Below, one piece after another: positions 53,311-63,444 of a stretch of DNA of 64,000 nucleotides. A program made the position numbers and the translations under genes. The stretch is from Chromobacterium alkanivorans (GTDB taxonomy: Bacteria > Pseudomonadota > Gammaproteobacteria > Burkholderiales > Chromobacteriaceae): assembly GCF_016937655.1 (NCBI RefSeq), contig NZ_JAFHKL010000005.1:124001-188000 (forward strand), in the 5' to 3' direction. Within the stretch, counting starts at the first letter, position 1, and each line of letters starts with the position of its first letter. Under the pieces are notes generated by a model, which was not told where the DNA came from, ran no database searches, and saw only the letters and a program-made list of their open reading frames with translations.

Positions 53311-53979
53311 TCAGCTATTCTTCATCAAATCGTAAAGTTCGGCAATATTGGCCACCACCAGGTCGGCGCCCAAGGAGGCGGCGTCCGCGTAGCCGTAGCT
53401 GACGGCGACGGCGGCGCTGCCGGCATTGCGGGCGGCCAGCACGTCGTTGGCGGAGTCGCCGACCATGGCCATTTGCTCGGGCTGAATGCCCAGCGCCTGG
53501 CAGGCGTGTTGCAAGGGCAGCGCCGACGGTTTCTTTTCCGGCAGGGTGTCGCCGCCGATGACCAGGCTGAAGTGGTCGCGCAGGCCCAGCTGCTCCAGCA
53601 GCGGCACGGCCAGCCGTTCGGACTTGTTGGTGATCACCGCCAGCGGCAGCTGCAGCGCGCGCAGCAGGCCCAGGCCGTCGGCCACGCCGGGATAGACGGC
53701 GGTGTTGTCGCTCAGGTGTTCGCGATAGTACTGGATGAAGAAGACGTAGCCGCGCTCCCACAGCGCCGGATCGGCCTGGCCGTCGCGCTCATTGGTCAGC
53801 GCGCGGTGCACCAGGCTGGCGATGCCGTCGCCGACATGCTCCTGGATGCGCAGCGCCGGCAGCGGCGGCAGGTCCAGATGTTCGCGCATGGCGTTGGCGG
53901 CGGCGGCCAGATCGGGGATGGAGTCGACCAGGGTGCCGTCCAGATCGAAGGCGACGGCTTTGATGTGTTTCAGATTCAT
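53311..53979 (-). CDS. gph: Phosphoglycolate phosphatase
   Basis: A 222-aa HAD phosphatase that removes 2-phosphoglycolate. Motif I FDLDGTLVDS holds Asp12 and Asp14, with motif II VITNKS, motif III Lys in EKKPSALPL, and motif IV MVGDSANDV. Length and the position between rpe and trpE match Gph. Downstream trpE is 138 bases away. Confidence 0.92.
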   Translation of the reverse strand: MNLKHIKAVAFDLDGTLVDSIPDLAAAANAMREHLDLPPLPALRIQEHVGDGIASLVHRALTNERDGQADPALWERGYVFFIQYYREHLSDNTAVYPGVADGLGLLRALQLPLAVITNKSERLAVPLLEQLGLRDHFSLVIGGDTLPEKKPSALPLQHACQALGIQPEQMAMVGDSANDVLAARNAGSAAVAVSYGYADAASLGADLVVANIAELYDLMKNS

Positions 53980-54097
53980 ATGCGTTTCAGTGCGGCGGCG
54001 TGGGCCGCCGGTTGGGTTTAGCCGGGCAGGCGTGGCGCGCGGGGACTGGGCTCCGCCCGTTGCCTGCTCCAAAGCGCGGCAGGACGCGGACAGCTTC

Positions 54098-54853
54098 TCA
54101 GCCCAGGTTGCGGATGTCCACCACGGCTTGCAGGCCGAAGGCCGGCGACAGCAGGTGATCGACGATGCGGCGCGCGGAGGCGGCCGGGGTGCTCAGTTCG
54201 CCGTCCGCCTTCAGCGCGTCGAAACGCGCTTTCTGCGGAAACTGCTCGGCGTCGCTGCCGCGGATGCTGGCCTGCATATCGGTGTCCACCACGCCGGGAT
54301 AGAGCGCGACGATTTGCGCGGCGTTGGCCTGGCCGGCCTGTTCCGCCGCCACGCTGCGGCTGAAGTGGTCCAGCCCGGCCTTGGTGGTGCAATACACGCT
54401 CCAGCCAGGGTAGGGCTTGGCGGCGGCGCCGGAGGAAATGTTGAGGATGCGGCGGCGGGCCTTGAGGCCGGCGCTGGCGCGCAGCAGCGCGTCCGTGGCC
54501 AGCATGGGCGCCGCCAGATTGATCGCCAGCGCGCGGACCACGTCCTCGGCCGGGTAGTGGCCGGCCTGGGCGATGGGGCTCACCACGCCGGCGTTGTTGA
54601 TCAGGTTGAGGCTGGCGCAATCGGCCGGCTTCAGTTGCTCCACCGCGGCGGCGATGGCCGGTGCCACCGCGGCGGCGTCGGAAAGGTCGACGTCGATGGC
54701 GCTCAGGCGTTCCGGGTAGCGGCGCGCCAGCGAGGCCAGCGCGTCCACGGCGCCGCGCGCCAGGCCGGCGACGCGGTAGCCGTCGGCGAGCAGGGCTTCG
54801 GTCAGCGCCAGGCCAAGGCCGCGGGAAGCGCCGGTCACGATGAAGGCATGCAT
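54098..54853 (-). CDS. Short-chain dehydrogenase/reductase
   Basis: A 251-aa classical SDR. The NAD(P)-binding motif is TGASRGLG (residues 7-14), with INNAG, catalytic Ser in ISSGAA and YCTTKAG (Tyr-x-x-x-Lys). It resembles sepiapterin-reductase/benzil-reductase type enzymes (VALYPGVVDTDMQ). It sits between rpe and gph, an insertion into that otherwise conserved pair. Substrate unknown. Confidence 0.88.
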   Translation of the reverse strand: MHAFIVTGASRGLGLALTEALLADGYRVAGLARGAVDALASLARRYPERLSAIDVDLSDAAAVAPAIAAAVEQLKPADCASLNLINNAGVVSPIAQAGHYPAEDVVRALAINLAAPMLATDALLRASAGLKARRRILNISSGAAAKPYPGWSVYCTTKAGLDHFSRSVAAEQAGQANAAQIVALYPGVVDTDMQASIRGSDAEQFPQKARFDALKADGELSTPAASARRIVDHLLSPAFGLQAVVDIRNLG

Positions 54854-54881
54854 ATCTGTGCTCCTGGAGAGAGGGCCGGCT

Positions 54882-55565
54882 TCAGCGGAGCTGGGCCAGC
54901 TCGGCGCGCATCGCGTCAATCACGGTTGTGTAGTCGGCCTGGCCGTAGATGGCGGAGCCTGCGACGAAGGTGTCGGCGCCGGCCTCGGCCACTGCGCGGA
55001 TATTGTCGGTCTTGACGCCGCCGTCCACTTCCAGCCAGATTTCGCCGCCATGCTTGGCGGTGTATTCATCGATGCGGCGGCGCGCCTCGCGCACCTTGTC
55101 CAGCGCGTGCGGGATGAACTTCTGGCCGCCGAAGCCTGGGTTCACCGACATGATCAGCACCATGTCTATCTTGTCCATCACGTGATCCAGATAGGACAAG
55201 GAGGTAGCCGGATTGAACACCAGGCCGGCTTTGCAGCCGGCGTCCTTGATCAGGCCCAGCGTGCGGTCGACGTGCTCGGAGGCTTCCGGATGGAAGGTGA
55301 TGATGTCCGCGCCGGCCTTGGCGAAGGCGGCGGCCAGGCTGTCCACCGGCTTCACCATCAGGTGGACGTCGATGGGCGTGCCCTTGCAGTGAGGGCGGAT
55401 GGCTTCGCACACCATAGGCCCTATGGTCAGGTTGGGCACATAGTGATTGTCCATCACGTCGAAATGGATGATGTCGGCGCCGGCGGCGATCACGTCGCGA
55501 ACCTCTTGGCCAAGACAGGAAAAATCGGCGGAAAGAATGCTGGGGGCGATACGGAAAGTGCGCAT
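54882..55565 (-). CDS. rpe: Ribulose-phosphate 3-epimerase
   Basis: A 227-aa TIM barrel of the pentose phosphate pathway. APSILSADF, His34 and Asp36 in [27 protein letters not shown] and LEVDGGVK (catalytic Asp) are all intact. The start at 55565 matches the conserved MRTFRIAPS. It begins the rpe-SDR-gph-trpE string and is divergent from apaG. Confidence 0.97.
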   Translation of the reverse strand: MRTFRIAPSILSADFSCLGQEVRDVIAAGADIIHFDVMDNHYVPNLTIGPMVCEAIRPHCKGTPIDVHLMVKPVDSLAAAFAKAGADIITFHPEASEHVDRTLGLIKDAGCKAGLVFNPATSLSYLDHVMDKIDMVLIMSVNPGFGGQKFIPHALDKVREARRRIDEYTAKHGGEIWLEVDGGVKTDNIRAVAEAGADTFVAGSAIYGQADYTTVIDAMRAELAQLR

Positions 55566-55672
55566 AGGGCGTTGCTTTGGGCAAGGATGAACACGGGATG
55601 GCCACATTCTACCGCGCCAAAAGCGTCCCGGCGGGATAAAATGAAGCACAAACAACAAAAGGAGCGCTGAAC

Positions 55673-56053
55673 ATGGCGGAAAAAACCTACCGTGTCGAAG
55701 TGGAAGCCGAACCGCATTACATCGAAGAACAATCCAATATGGCCAACGACATCTATGTGTTCGGCTATCGCATCCGCATCACCAACACCGGCAGCGAACC
55801 GGCGCAGCTGGTCAGCCGCCACTGGATCATCGCCGACGCCAACGAGCAGGTGCAGGAAGTGCGCGGCATGGGCGTGGTGGGCGAGCAGCCGCGCATCGAG
55901 CCGGGCCAGTCTTTCGACTATTCCAGCGCCACCCATCTGAAAACGCCTTACGGTTCAATGAAGGGCAGTTATCAGTTCCTGGCCGACGACGGCAAGCGTT
56001 TCGAGGCGGAAATTCCCGAGATGAACTTGGTGGCGCCGCGCGTGCTGCACTAA
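55673..56053 (+). CDS. apaG: ApaG-domain protein
   Basis: A 126-aa immunoglobulin-like protein of the ApaG family: [56 protein letters not shown] and SMKGSYQFL. Its function is unclear; in E. coli it sits with apaH, whereas here it stands alone. AAAGGAGC precedes ATG 55673. Confidence 0.95.
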   Translation: MAEKTYRVEVEAEPHYIEEQSNMANDIYVFGYRIRITNTGSEPAQLVSRHWIIADANEQVQEVRGMGVVGEQPRIEPGQSFDYSSATHLKTPYGSMKGSYQFLADDGKRFEAEIPEMNLVAPRVLH

Positions 56054-56072
56054 AACCCCGAGGCCGGCGGCG

Positions 56073-56156
56073 CTATTTTTCCCTTGGCCAGGTCCACCAC
56101 ACGATGAAGGTGGCCAATCCGCCGGCAATCGCCGCTTCCAGCAATAATATCCACAT
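56073..56156 (-). CDS. Possible 27-aa membrane micro-protein
   Basis: MWILLLEAAIAGGLATFIVW followed by WTWPREK is a single hydrophobic helix with a positive tail, typical of small membrane proteins. A purine-rich AGGGGGCGCGG lies upstream on the minus strand. Tiny ORFs arise by chance, and only conservation could settle this one. Confidence 0.35.
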   Translation of the reverse strand: MWILLLEAAIAGGLATFIVWWTWPREK

Positions 56157-56246
56157 GTCCGCGCCCCCTGGCGAGCGTTGATGATGTCTGCAAGACAGCT
56201 CAGCTCTCACTTTGGAACAGCTTGACGCAACAGGCAATCCCAAAAT

Positions 56247-58040
56247 ATGCGTTTCACCCATTCCGGCCCGGCTCCGGGCCGCCGCAACGATGTCGCCACC
56301 CTCAAGACGCTTGTGCCCTATTTATGGGTGTTCAAGTGGCGGGTGCTGCTGGCGCTGTCCTGTATGGTGCTGGCCAAGGTGGCCGCGGTCAGCGTGCCGC
56401 TGTACCTGAAAGACATCGTCGATCAACTCTCGGTGCCGGCCACGCTGTCGGCGCTGCCAGTGCTGGCGCTGGCCGGCTACGGCTGCGCCCGGCTGTTGTC
56501 CAGCGTGCTGGGCGAGTTGCGCGACGCGGTGTTCGCGCGGGTGATACAGGGCGCGGTGCGCAGCGTGGCGCGCGGCGTGTTCCAGCATCTGCTGCGGCTG
56601 TCCTTGCGCTTCCATCTGGAGCGCCAGACCGGCGGCATGAGCCGCGACATCGAGCGCGGCACCAAGGGCATAGGTTTTCTGCTGAACTTCACCGTGTTCA
56701 ACATCCTGCCCACCTTGCTGGAAATCGGCATGGTCACCGCCATCCTGCTGCACCGCTACGCCTGGCCGTTCGCGCTGGTGACCTTCGGCACCATCGCCGT
56801 CTACATCGCCTTCACCCTGGTGGTGACCGAGTGGCGCACCGTTTACCGCCGCAGCATGAACGATCTGGATTCCAAGGCCAACGCCAAGGCGATAGACGCG
56901 CTGCTCAATTACGAGACGGTCAAATACTTCAACAACGAAGGCTACGAGGCGGCGCGCTACGACAAGAACTTGGCGGCCTGGGAGGCGTCCGCGATCAAGA
57001 ACCAGGTGTCGCTGTCCATGCTCAACGCCGGCCAGGGCCTGATCATCGCCAGCGGCGTCACCCTGATCATGATCTTGTCCGCGCGCGAGGTGGTGGCCGG
57101 GCGGATGACGGTGGGCGACGTGGTGTTGGTGGCCACCTTCATCACCCAGTTGTACGCGCCGCTGAACTTCCTCGGTTTCGTCTACCGCGAGATCAAGCAT
57201 TCGCTGGCCGACATCGAGCGCATGTTCGCGCTGCTGGGCGCCAACGAGGAAGTGGCGGACGCGCCGGGGGCGGCGGCGCTGGCCGCGCCGGCGGCCGCGG
57301 TGCGCTTCGAGCAGGTGGGCTTCGCTTACGAGAGCAAGCGGCGGATTCTGAACGAGGTCAGCTTCGAAATCCCGGCCGGCAAGACGCTGGCGGTGGTCGG
57401 CGCCAGCGGCGCCGGCAAATCCACGCTGTCGCGGCTGCTGTTTCGCTATTACGACGTCGGCCAGGGCCGCATCCTGGTCAACGGCCGCGACATCCGCGAA
57501 CTGACTCAGGACAGCCTGCGCGCCCATATCGGCATCGTGCCGCAGGACACGGTGCTGTTCAACGACACGGTGTATTACAACATCGCCTACGGCCGGCCGG
57601 GCGCCAGCCGCGAGGAGGTGATGGAGGCGGCCAAGTCCGCGCACATCCACGATTTCGTCAGCGGCCTGCCGGACGGTTACGACACCATGGTGGGCGAACG
57701 CGGCCTCAAGCTGTCCGGCGGGGAAAAGCAGCGGGTGGCGATTGCGCGCACCATTCTGAAAAACCCGCCCATTCTGATCTTCGACGAAGCCACCAGCGCA
57801 TTGGACTCGCGCACCGAGAAGGCGATCCAGCGCGAGCTGGCGGAAATTTCCGCTAACCGCACCACGCTGATCATCGCCCACCGGCTGTCCACCATCGTCG
57901 ACGCCGACCAGATCCTGGTGATGGAGGCCGGCGGCGTGCTGGAGCAGGGCAGCCATCGCGAGCTGCTGGAGCGCGGCGGCCGCTACGCCGAGATGTGGCG
58001 CTTGCAGCAGACGGAGCAACTGGCGGCCGACGACGCCTGA
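56247..58040 (+). CDS. Atm1-type ABC exporter (half transporter)
   Basis: A 597-aa fused membrane/ATPase protein. Six helices span about residues 30-330; the segments DLDSKANAKAIDALLNYETV and YFNNEGYEAARYD are typical of the Atm1/ABCB7 branch. The ATPase has Walker A GASGAGKST (Lys391), LSGGEKQRVAIART, ILIFDEATSALDS and IIAHRLSTI. Bacterial Atm1 proteins export glutathione conjugates of metals. It differs from MsbA in the membrane part. The ribosome site is weak. Confidence 0.9.
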   Translation: MRFTHSGPAPGRRNDVATLKTLVPYLWVFKWRVLLALSCMVLAKVAAVSVPLYLKDIVDQLSVPATLSALPVLALAGYGCARLLSSVLGELRDAVFARVIQGAVRSVARGVFQHLLRLSLRFHLERQTGGMSRDIERGTKGIGFLLNFTVFNILPTLLEIGMVTAILLHRYAWPFALVTFGTIAVYIAFTLVVTEWRTVYRRSMNDLDSKANAKAIDALLNYETVKYFNNEGYEAARYDKNLAAWEASAIKNQVSLSMLNAGQGLIIASGVTLIMILSAREVVAGRMTVGDVVLVATFITQLYAPLNFLGFVYREIKHSLADIERMFALLGANEEVADAPGAAALAAPAAAVRFEQVGFAYESKRRILNEVSFEIPAGKTLAVVGASGAGKSTLSRLLFRYYDVGQGRILVNGRDIRELTQDSLRAHIGIVPQDTVLFNDTVYYNIAYGRPGASREEVMEAAKSAHIHDFVSGLPDGYDTMVGERGLKLSGGEKQRVAIARTILKNPPILIFDEATSALDSRTEKAIQRELAEISANRTTLIIAHRLSTIVDADQILVMEAGGVLEQGSHRELLERGGRYAEMWRLQQTEQLAADDA

Positions 58041-58051
58041 AAGGCGTCGCT

Positions 58052-58447
58052 TTAAGCTTGGCGGCGGCCGGCGGCCTTCAATTCGCTCATCGCCGCCAGC
58101 ACCTCGTCGGCCAGCGCCAGCATGCGTTGGCAGTCGGCCGCTTGCGGCTGGGAGGAGAAGTCCAGCGTGGGGGCCAGCGCCTGCAAGGCGCGGCGGGCGC
58201 TGGCGGCCACGTCGGCGGCCAGATTGAAGTCGCCGGGAGACAGCACCCGGCCGTTGCGGACTTTCTTGTAGTACACGGCCGCCATCTGCGCGTATTGCGT
58301 CGCGGTTTGCTGCGAGGCCAGGCTGGGGCCCAGCGCTTCCAGCAGCGCCATGATTTCGCGGCAGGCCTGCTCCGCGGCGTTCCAGCGCTTGTCCTGCTGC
58401 TGGCGTTGCTGCGCCTGGGGCTTGGTCGCGGCTTTCTTGCTGGCCAT
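58052..58447 (-). CDS. Hypothetical Ala-rich helical protein
   Basis: A 131-aa protein with a basic, Gln-rich N-terminus (MASKKAATKPQAQQRQQQDK) and helical remainder (EQACREIMALLEALG; RMLALADEVLAAMSELKAAG). No domain was recognised and there is no signal peptide. It lies 70 bases downstream of the metallophosphatase gene on the same strand and converges on the exporter gene. Confidence 0.6.
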   Translation of the reverse strand: MASKKAATKPQAQQRQQQDKRWNAAEQACREIMALLEALGPSLASQQTATQYAQMAAVYYKKVRNGRVLSPGDFNLAADVAASARRALQALAPTLDFSSQPQAADCQRMLALADEVLAAMSELKAAGRRQA

Positions 58448-58517
58448 CTTGGGCTCCTGGGGAAATAGACAGAGCGCCGCATTCTAGCCATCCCGGCCGC
58501 GGCGCGCCACCGTCGCG

Positions 58518-59243
58518 CTATTCGTGCAGGTGGAAGCCGAGCAGGGCGTCGTCTTCGCTGGGCAGCGACAGTTCGACGAAATCGTTCAGGCAGAACAGGG
58601 TCAGTTTGCCGCCGTAGACCGCGCCGGTGTCCAGGTTCAGCACATTGTCGAAGCGGGTGGCGCTGGCTTGCGGGGTGTGGCCCACCAACAGCAGGTCCAC
58701 GCCGCGCACGACGCCGCCTCGGCCCTGGCGCGCGCGTTCCCGCGACCACAACGCGACGTTGCGGCCGGTTTCCGGCAGCGTGCCGTTCGCGAGGCCGGCG
58801 GCCAGCGCGTCCCAGTCGTTGCCCGGGCAGTCCGCGTGCACCACGCCGATCTTGCCGCCGTCGGCGTCGCCGACTTCTATGGCGTAGGGCAGGCGTTGAA
58901 ACGCGGCCAGGCAGGCTTGCCGCTCAGGCGCAGGCAGCGTCAGCAGCCAGGAGCCGCCGTTGTTGACGTGGCGGATTTCGGCCTGTTTGTCGCCCAGCAG
59001 CGAATCGATCGCCAATTGCTCATGATTGCCGCGCACGGCGTAGAACCACGGTTGCGCCAGCCATTCCAGCACCGCCGCGCTGTCGGCGCCGCGGTCTATC
59101 ATGTCGCCGACCGACAACAGACGGTCGCATTCGGGATTGAAGGCGGCCATTTTCAGCAGGCGCGACAATTGGCGGAAGCAACCGTGAATGTCGCCGACCG
59201 CCCAGTCGCGGCCTTGGGTATTGCGTTGCAGCTTCAGAATCAT
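58518..59243 (-). CDS. Calcineurin-like metallophosphatase
   Basis: A 242-aa phosphatase of the PPP/ApaH-like group: GDIHGCF (Asp18, His20), GDMIDRGADS, RGNHEQLAID, and VGHTPQA carry the dinuclear metal ligands. Size and motifs fit bacterial Ser/Thr phosphatases such as PphA, but a dinucleotide substrate is also possible. The start at 59243 begins at MILKLQRNTQG; upstream in-frame residues to 59282 lack homology. Confidence 0.88.
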   Translation of the reverse strand: MILKLQRNTQGRDWAVGDIHGCFRQLSRLLKMAAFNPECDRLLSVGDMIDRGADSAAVLEWLAQPWFYAVRGNHEQLAIDSLLGDKQAEIRHVNNGGSWLLTLPAPERQACLAAFQRLPYAIEVGDADGGKIGVVHADCPGNDWDALAAGLANGTLPETGRNVALWSRERARQGRGGVVRGVDLLLVGHTPQASATRFDNVLNLDTGAVYGGKLTLFCLNDFVELSLPSEDDALLGFHLHE

Positions 59244-59374
59244 GCTTGAACTCGGGGGTGGGGTGCGACTATTTTGCGCCATGCCAATGGTTTTGTCATC
59301 GTATTGATAGTTTCAAAATTAGAATTGTTTTGATTTGACTATCAAAGGCTTACCGAGTTCGACGCTTGCTGGGG

Positions 59375-60040
59375 CTAGCCGGTTCGCCACTCCTGACAGA
59401 ATTGCCGGCGGAAGTCGCGCAGCCACTGCAGCCGCAGTTCCGCCATGCGCCTGCCGGCCTCGGTCTGCATCATGGCCGGCAATTTGGCGAGCTTGACCTC
59501 GATGTGGTCCAGCGCCCAGCGGCGGTCGTCCAGCTCGCGCGCTTCGCCCAGCGGGTCCAGCGGATGGGCCAGCGCCGAGTCCATGCGGCCGGCGGTGTAG
59601 AACAGCCGCGCCAGGCCGACGGCGCCCAGCGCGTCCATGCGGTCTGCGTCCTGCACGATGCGGGCTTCCAGGCTTTGCGGCGGAATGGCGGCGCTGAAGC
59701 TGTGCGCCTCGATGGCGTGGGCGACGCCGTCTAGCTTTTCCGGCGGAAAGCCGTCGGCGGCCAGCAGCGCGCGGGCGCGAGCGGCGGCCTGGCGCGAGGC
59801 CAGATGGCGTTCCGGATGGTTCTTGGGCAGGTTGACCAGGTCGTGCAGATAGCAGGCGGCCAGCACGGTCAGCGCGTCGGCGCCGGGGTGGGCGCCCAGC
59901 AGCTCCCGGGCGCAGGCCCAGACGCGGTGGAAGTGATTGAGATCGTGGGCGCCGTCGTCGTCGGCAGGCTGTTGTTGCAGCAGGCCGATCAGGCGGTTGC
60001 GCCAGTCGTCCAGCATCGTGTTGGAGAGGGGGGCGTTCAT
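59375..60040 (-). CDS. HD-domain phosphohydrolase (YedJ-like)
   Basis: A 221-aa metal-dependent hydrolase with the HD pattern: DLNHFHRVW (His), AACYLHDLVN (His-Asp pair), and AHSFSA plus IVQDADRMDALG (last Asp). It resembles YedJ/YpgQ-type nucleotide hydrolases. Substrate is unknown. It lies 62 bases downstream of psuG on the same strand; a GCCGGC/GCCGGC hairpin in that gap may limit readthrough. Confidence 0.85.
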   Translation of the reverse strand: MNAPLSNTMLDDWRNRLIGLLQQQPADDDGAHDLNHFHRVWACARELLGAHPGADALTVLAACYLHDLVNLPKNHPERHLASRQAAARARALLAADGFPPEKLDGVAHAIEAHSFSAAIPPQSLEARIVQDADRMDALGAVGLARLFYTAGRMDSALAHPLDPLGEARELDDRRWALDHIEVKLAKLPAMMQTEAGRRMAELRLQWLRDFRRQFCQEWRTG

Positions 60041-60102
60041 GGCGGCGGCAAGGATTGGGGCAGGGAATTACAGCCCCAATCCGCGCCGCCGTCAAGCCGG
60101 CT

Positions 60103-61029
<927 letters not shown>

Positions 61030-61054
61030 TGCGTGCTCCTTGTTGATGACGAGA

Positions 61055-62137
61055 TCAGGCGTTCAGATAAGCTTCCACCGCCGCGCGCGACAGCGAAGGG
61101 TTGTTGGTGGCGGCGGAGGACAGCGTCAGCGCGGCGCAGCCGCGGGCAAAGCGCACGCTGTCCGCCAGCGACAATTCATTGAGCCAGCCCCAGGCCAGGC
61201 CGGCCATCAGCGCGTCGCCGGAGCCGGTGGTGTTGACGATGGCGCAGTCCGGCGCGTCCAGCCAGCCGTCGCCGGCTTCGCCGCTGTAATAGATGCCGGC
61301 GCCGGCCATGCTCAGCACCACGCGGCGCACGCCTTGCTCATGGAACCAGCGCGCGGCTTCCGGCGCGTGTTCCGCCCGCTCCAGCGGCAGGCCGGACAAG
61401 GCGGCGGCTTCCAGCCGGTTGGGTTTCAGCGTATGGATGCGCGACAGCCAGGGACGCACGCGTTCGGCCTTGAACGCGGACACCGGGTCGACGAACAGCG
61501 GCTTGTCGCCGGTTTCGGCGATGAGCCAGGCCAGCGCGTCGGCGCTCAGATTGGTGTCGGCCACCACCGCGCCGGCGTGGCGCACCAGATCGCGCTGCGC
61601 TTGCAGGCGCTCCGGCGTCAGCCGGTTGAGGATGTCCATGTCGTTGATGGCCAGCGCCATGTCGCCGTCGGCCTGCTGGATGGACAGATAAGTGGACGTG
61701 GAGGCGTCCGGCAGCGTCAGACAGCCGCGCACGTCGACGCCGGCGCGCTGGGTGGCTTCCAGCAGCGAGCGGCCGTGGATGTCGTCGCCCACCACCGATA
61801 CCAGCCGGCAGTCTGCGCCCAGGCGCGCCAGGTTTTCCGCGACGTTGCGCGCCACGCCGCCGGGCGAGCAGCGCACTTGACCGGGGTTGGAGTCGCCGTG
61901 GCGCAGCGCGGCGGAGGCGCTGCCGACGATGTCCATATTGGCGCCGCCGACGGCGGCGACATAGCGCTGTTCGGCCAGGATGTAGCCCTTGCCGCGGATA
62001 TGCCCCTTCTGCGCCAGATTCATGATGTGCCCGGCCACCGCCGAGCGGCTGATGCCCAGTTGATCCGCCAGCTCCTGCTGCGGGATCAGCGGATCCCGAC
62101 GCAGCAGGGCGAGGATTTGTTGTTCCCGCTCTGTCAT
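61055..62137 (-). CDS. psuK: Pseudouridine kinase with N-terminal HTH
   Basis: A 360-aa PfkB-family kinase (about residues 60-360; GGANMDIVG, SPGGVARNVAENLARLG, and NTTGSGDALMAG with the catalytic Asp) preceded by a MarR/Lrp-like winged helix (about 1-55: MTEREQQILALLRRD, DQLGISRSAVAGHI). It phosphorylates pseudouridine for PsuG; the HTH suggests self-control. The start is ATG 62137; the TTG at 62140 adds one residue. Direct repeats upstream are probable operator sites. Confidence 0.92.
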   Translation of the reverse strand: MTEREQQILALLRRDPLIPQQELADQLGISRSAVAGHIMNLAQKGHIRGKGYILAEQRYVAAVGGANMDIVGSASAALRHGDSNPGQVRCSPGGVARNVAENLARLGADCRLVSVVGDDIHGRSLLEATQRAGVDVRGCLTLPDASTSTYLSIQQADGDMALAINDMDILNRLTPERLQAQRDLVRHAGAVVADTNLSADALAWLIAETGDKPLFVDPVSAFKAERVRPWLSRIHTLKPNRLEAAALSGLPLERAEHAPEAARWFHEQGVRRVVLSMAGAGIYYSGEAGDGWLDAPDCAIVNTTGSGDALMAGLAWGWLNELSLADSVRFARGCAALTLSSAATNNPSLSRAAVEAYLNA

Positions 62138-62170
62138 CAAACATTTGTCCGTTTTGCAAACATTTGTTTG
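62138..62170 (-). promoter_or_regulatory. Repeated operator candidate of psuK
   Basis: CAAACATTTGT occurs at 62138-62148 and 62157-62167, 19 bases apart; the second copy extends to the near-palindrome CAAACATTTGTTTG. They directly abut the psuK start. The HTH of PsuK is an obvious candidate to bind here. Confidence 0.6.
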
Positions 62171-62196
62171 ATATTACTGCTTTGGCATGCCGCGGG

Positions 62197-63030
62197 TCAA
62201 GGGCGGCGCATCTCCCATTGCGACAGCCACAGCCCGGCGCCGCAAGAGCGCAGCAGGGCGGCGCCGGCGAGGTCGTCGGCGTCGAGATTGCTGACGGACA
62301 GCGCGGGCGCGGAGGTTTGCCGCTGTACGGCGGCCAGCAGGGAGCGGGCGACGCCGCGGCGCCGATGCGGCGGCGCGACCGCCAGCTCCGCGACGTCGCC
62401 GGCGGCGGAGTGGAGCGCGTAGCCCAGCACCTCGCCATTCCGCGTCGCGGTCAGCAATTGCAGCGGCGGCCGCGCGCGCTCCAGGCTGTCGCGGCTGTTG
62501 GGCACGGCGGGCTCGCTGTGCAGCGGCCAGCGCGGCCATTGCGACAGATCCGCGGCTTCGCAACGCCAGCCGGGCGCGGCGTCCACGGCCAGCGCGTGTT
62601 CGATGCGGTAACAGTCCAGCCGCCGGTGCGGGCGAAAGCCGAGGCGCAGATAGGCGGCCATGGCCGCGGCGTTGTCGGCGATCACTTCCAGCCGTTGACG
62701 ATGGATGCCCCGGCTGGCCAGTCTTTGCTCCGTCGCGGCGGCCATGGCCTGCAGCAGGCCTTGGCGGCGCGCGTCGGGCGTCACGCCGGTGGCGATGCAA
62801 TAGCCGATCGGACCGGCCTCGTCGCAGTGCACGCCGGCCAGCCACAGGCCGACGAGGGCGCCGTCGCGCCAGGCGCCGACGCTCAGCTCCGGACGCCAGC
62901 TGCGTCGATGCAGCATGGCGGCCAGCTGTTCTTCGTCCATTCGCATCGGCAGCAGGTAGTCGCTGAACGCCAGCGCGAAGGCTTGGTGGATCAGCGGGAA
63001 ATCGATCAGGGACAGGCTGTGCAGGCGCAT
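62197..63030 (-). CDS. Tandem GNAT acetyltransferase
   Basis: A 277-aa protein with two GNAT folds. The first (about residues 1-140) has VTPDARRQGLLQAMAAATEQ; the second (about 150-277) has VAPPHRRRGVARSLLAAVQR. Both carry the Arg/Gln-x-x-Gly-x-Gly/Ala acetyl-CoA loop. Tandem-GNAT enzymes often modify large small-molecule substrates such as mycothiol-like thiols or antibiotics; here none is indicated. It ends 56 bases upstream of the psuK start, so psuK probably has its own promoter. Confidence 0.85.
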   Translation of the reverse strand: MRLHSLSLIDFPLIHQAFALAFSDYLLPMRMDEEQLAAMLHRRSWRPELSVGAWRDGALVGLWLAGVHCDEAGPIGYCIATGVTPDARRQGLLQAMAAATEQRLASRGIHRQRLEVIADNAAAMAAYLRLGFRPHRRLDCYRIEHALAVDAAPGWRCEAADLSQWPRWPLHSEPAVPNSRDSLERARPPLQLLTATRNGEVLGYALHSAAGDVAELAVAPPHRRRGVARSLLAAVQRQTSAPALSVSNLDADDLAGAALLRSCGAGLWLSQWEMRRP

Positions 63031-63199
63031 GGACGGGCTCGGGTCAATAGGGATGGGCTGATTATGCGCGGCGGCGACGCGGCGTGGTCGGCGTTGTAGT
63101 GTATTGGATACAAAAGACTAAATTCAGCGATGACAGCCGGAGGCGATGCGTCTAGACTATAGCCATGCGCATTGTGCGTGTTTCAGAGGGAGGCGAAGT

Positions 63200-63388
63200 A
63201 TGGATGGATTGAGTCAGATCAGCGGGCAGGGCGTGTCCAACAGCATCCAGATCTACGCATTGAAAAAAGCCATGTCGGCGCAGTCGCAGTCGGCCTTGAG
63301 CTTGGTGCAGGGCGCGTCCGACAATATGGCGCAGGCCCAGGCCAGCAATCCGGCCCATCTGGGGCAGAATATCGATACCCGCGCCTGA
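63200..63388 (+). CDS. YjfB-like putative motility protein
   Basis: A 62-aa protein with the pattern of the YjfB (putative motility) family: SNSIQIYALKKAMSAQSQSA, followed by an Ala/Gln-rich stretch and a polar end. GAGGGAGG at 63186-63193 supports ATG 63200. No flagellar gene is nearby. A strong terminator follows 17 bases after the stop, so it is a single-gene unit. Confidence 0.7.
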   Translation: MDGLSQISGQGVSNSIQIYALKKAMSAQSQSALSLVQGASDNMAQAQASNPAHLGQNIDTRA

Positions 63389-63405
63389 GACGGCGGGGTG
63401 ACTGG

Positions 63406-63430
63406 AAAAGCGGCCTAGGCCGCTTTTTTT
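63406..63430 (+). terminator. Strong terminator
   Basis: AAAAGCGGCC (63406-63415), TA, GGCCGCTTTT (63418-63427), followed by more T's. It ends the YjfB-like gene. Confidence 0.92.
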
Positions 63431-63444
63431 ATTGTCGGGTTTCA

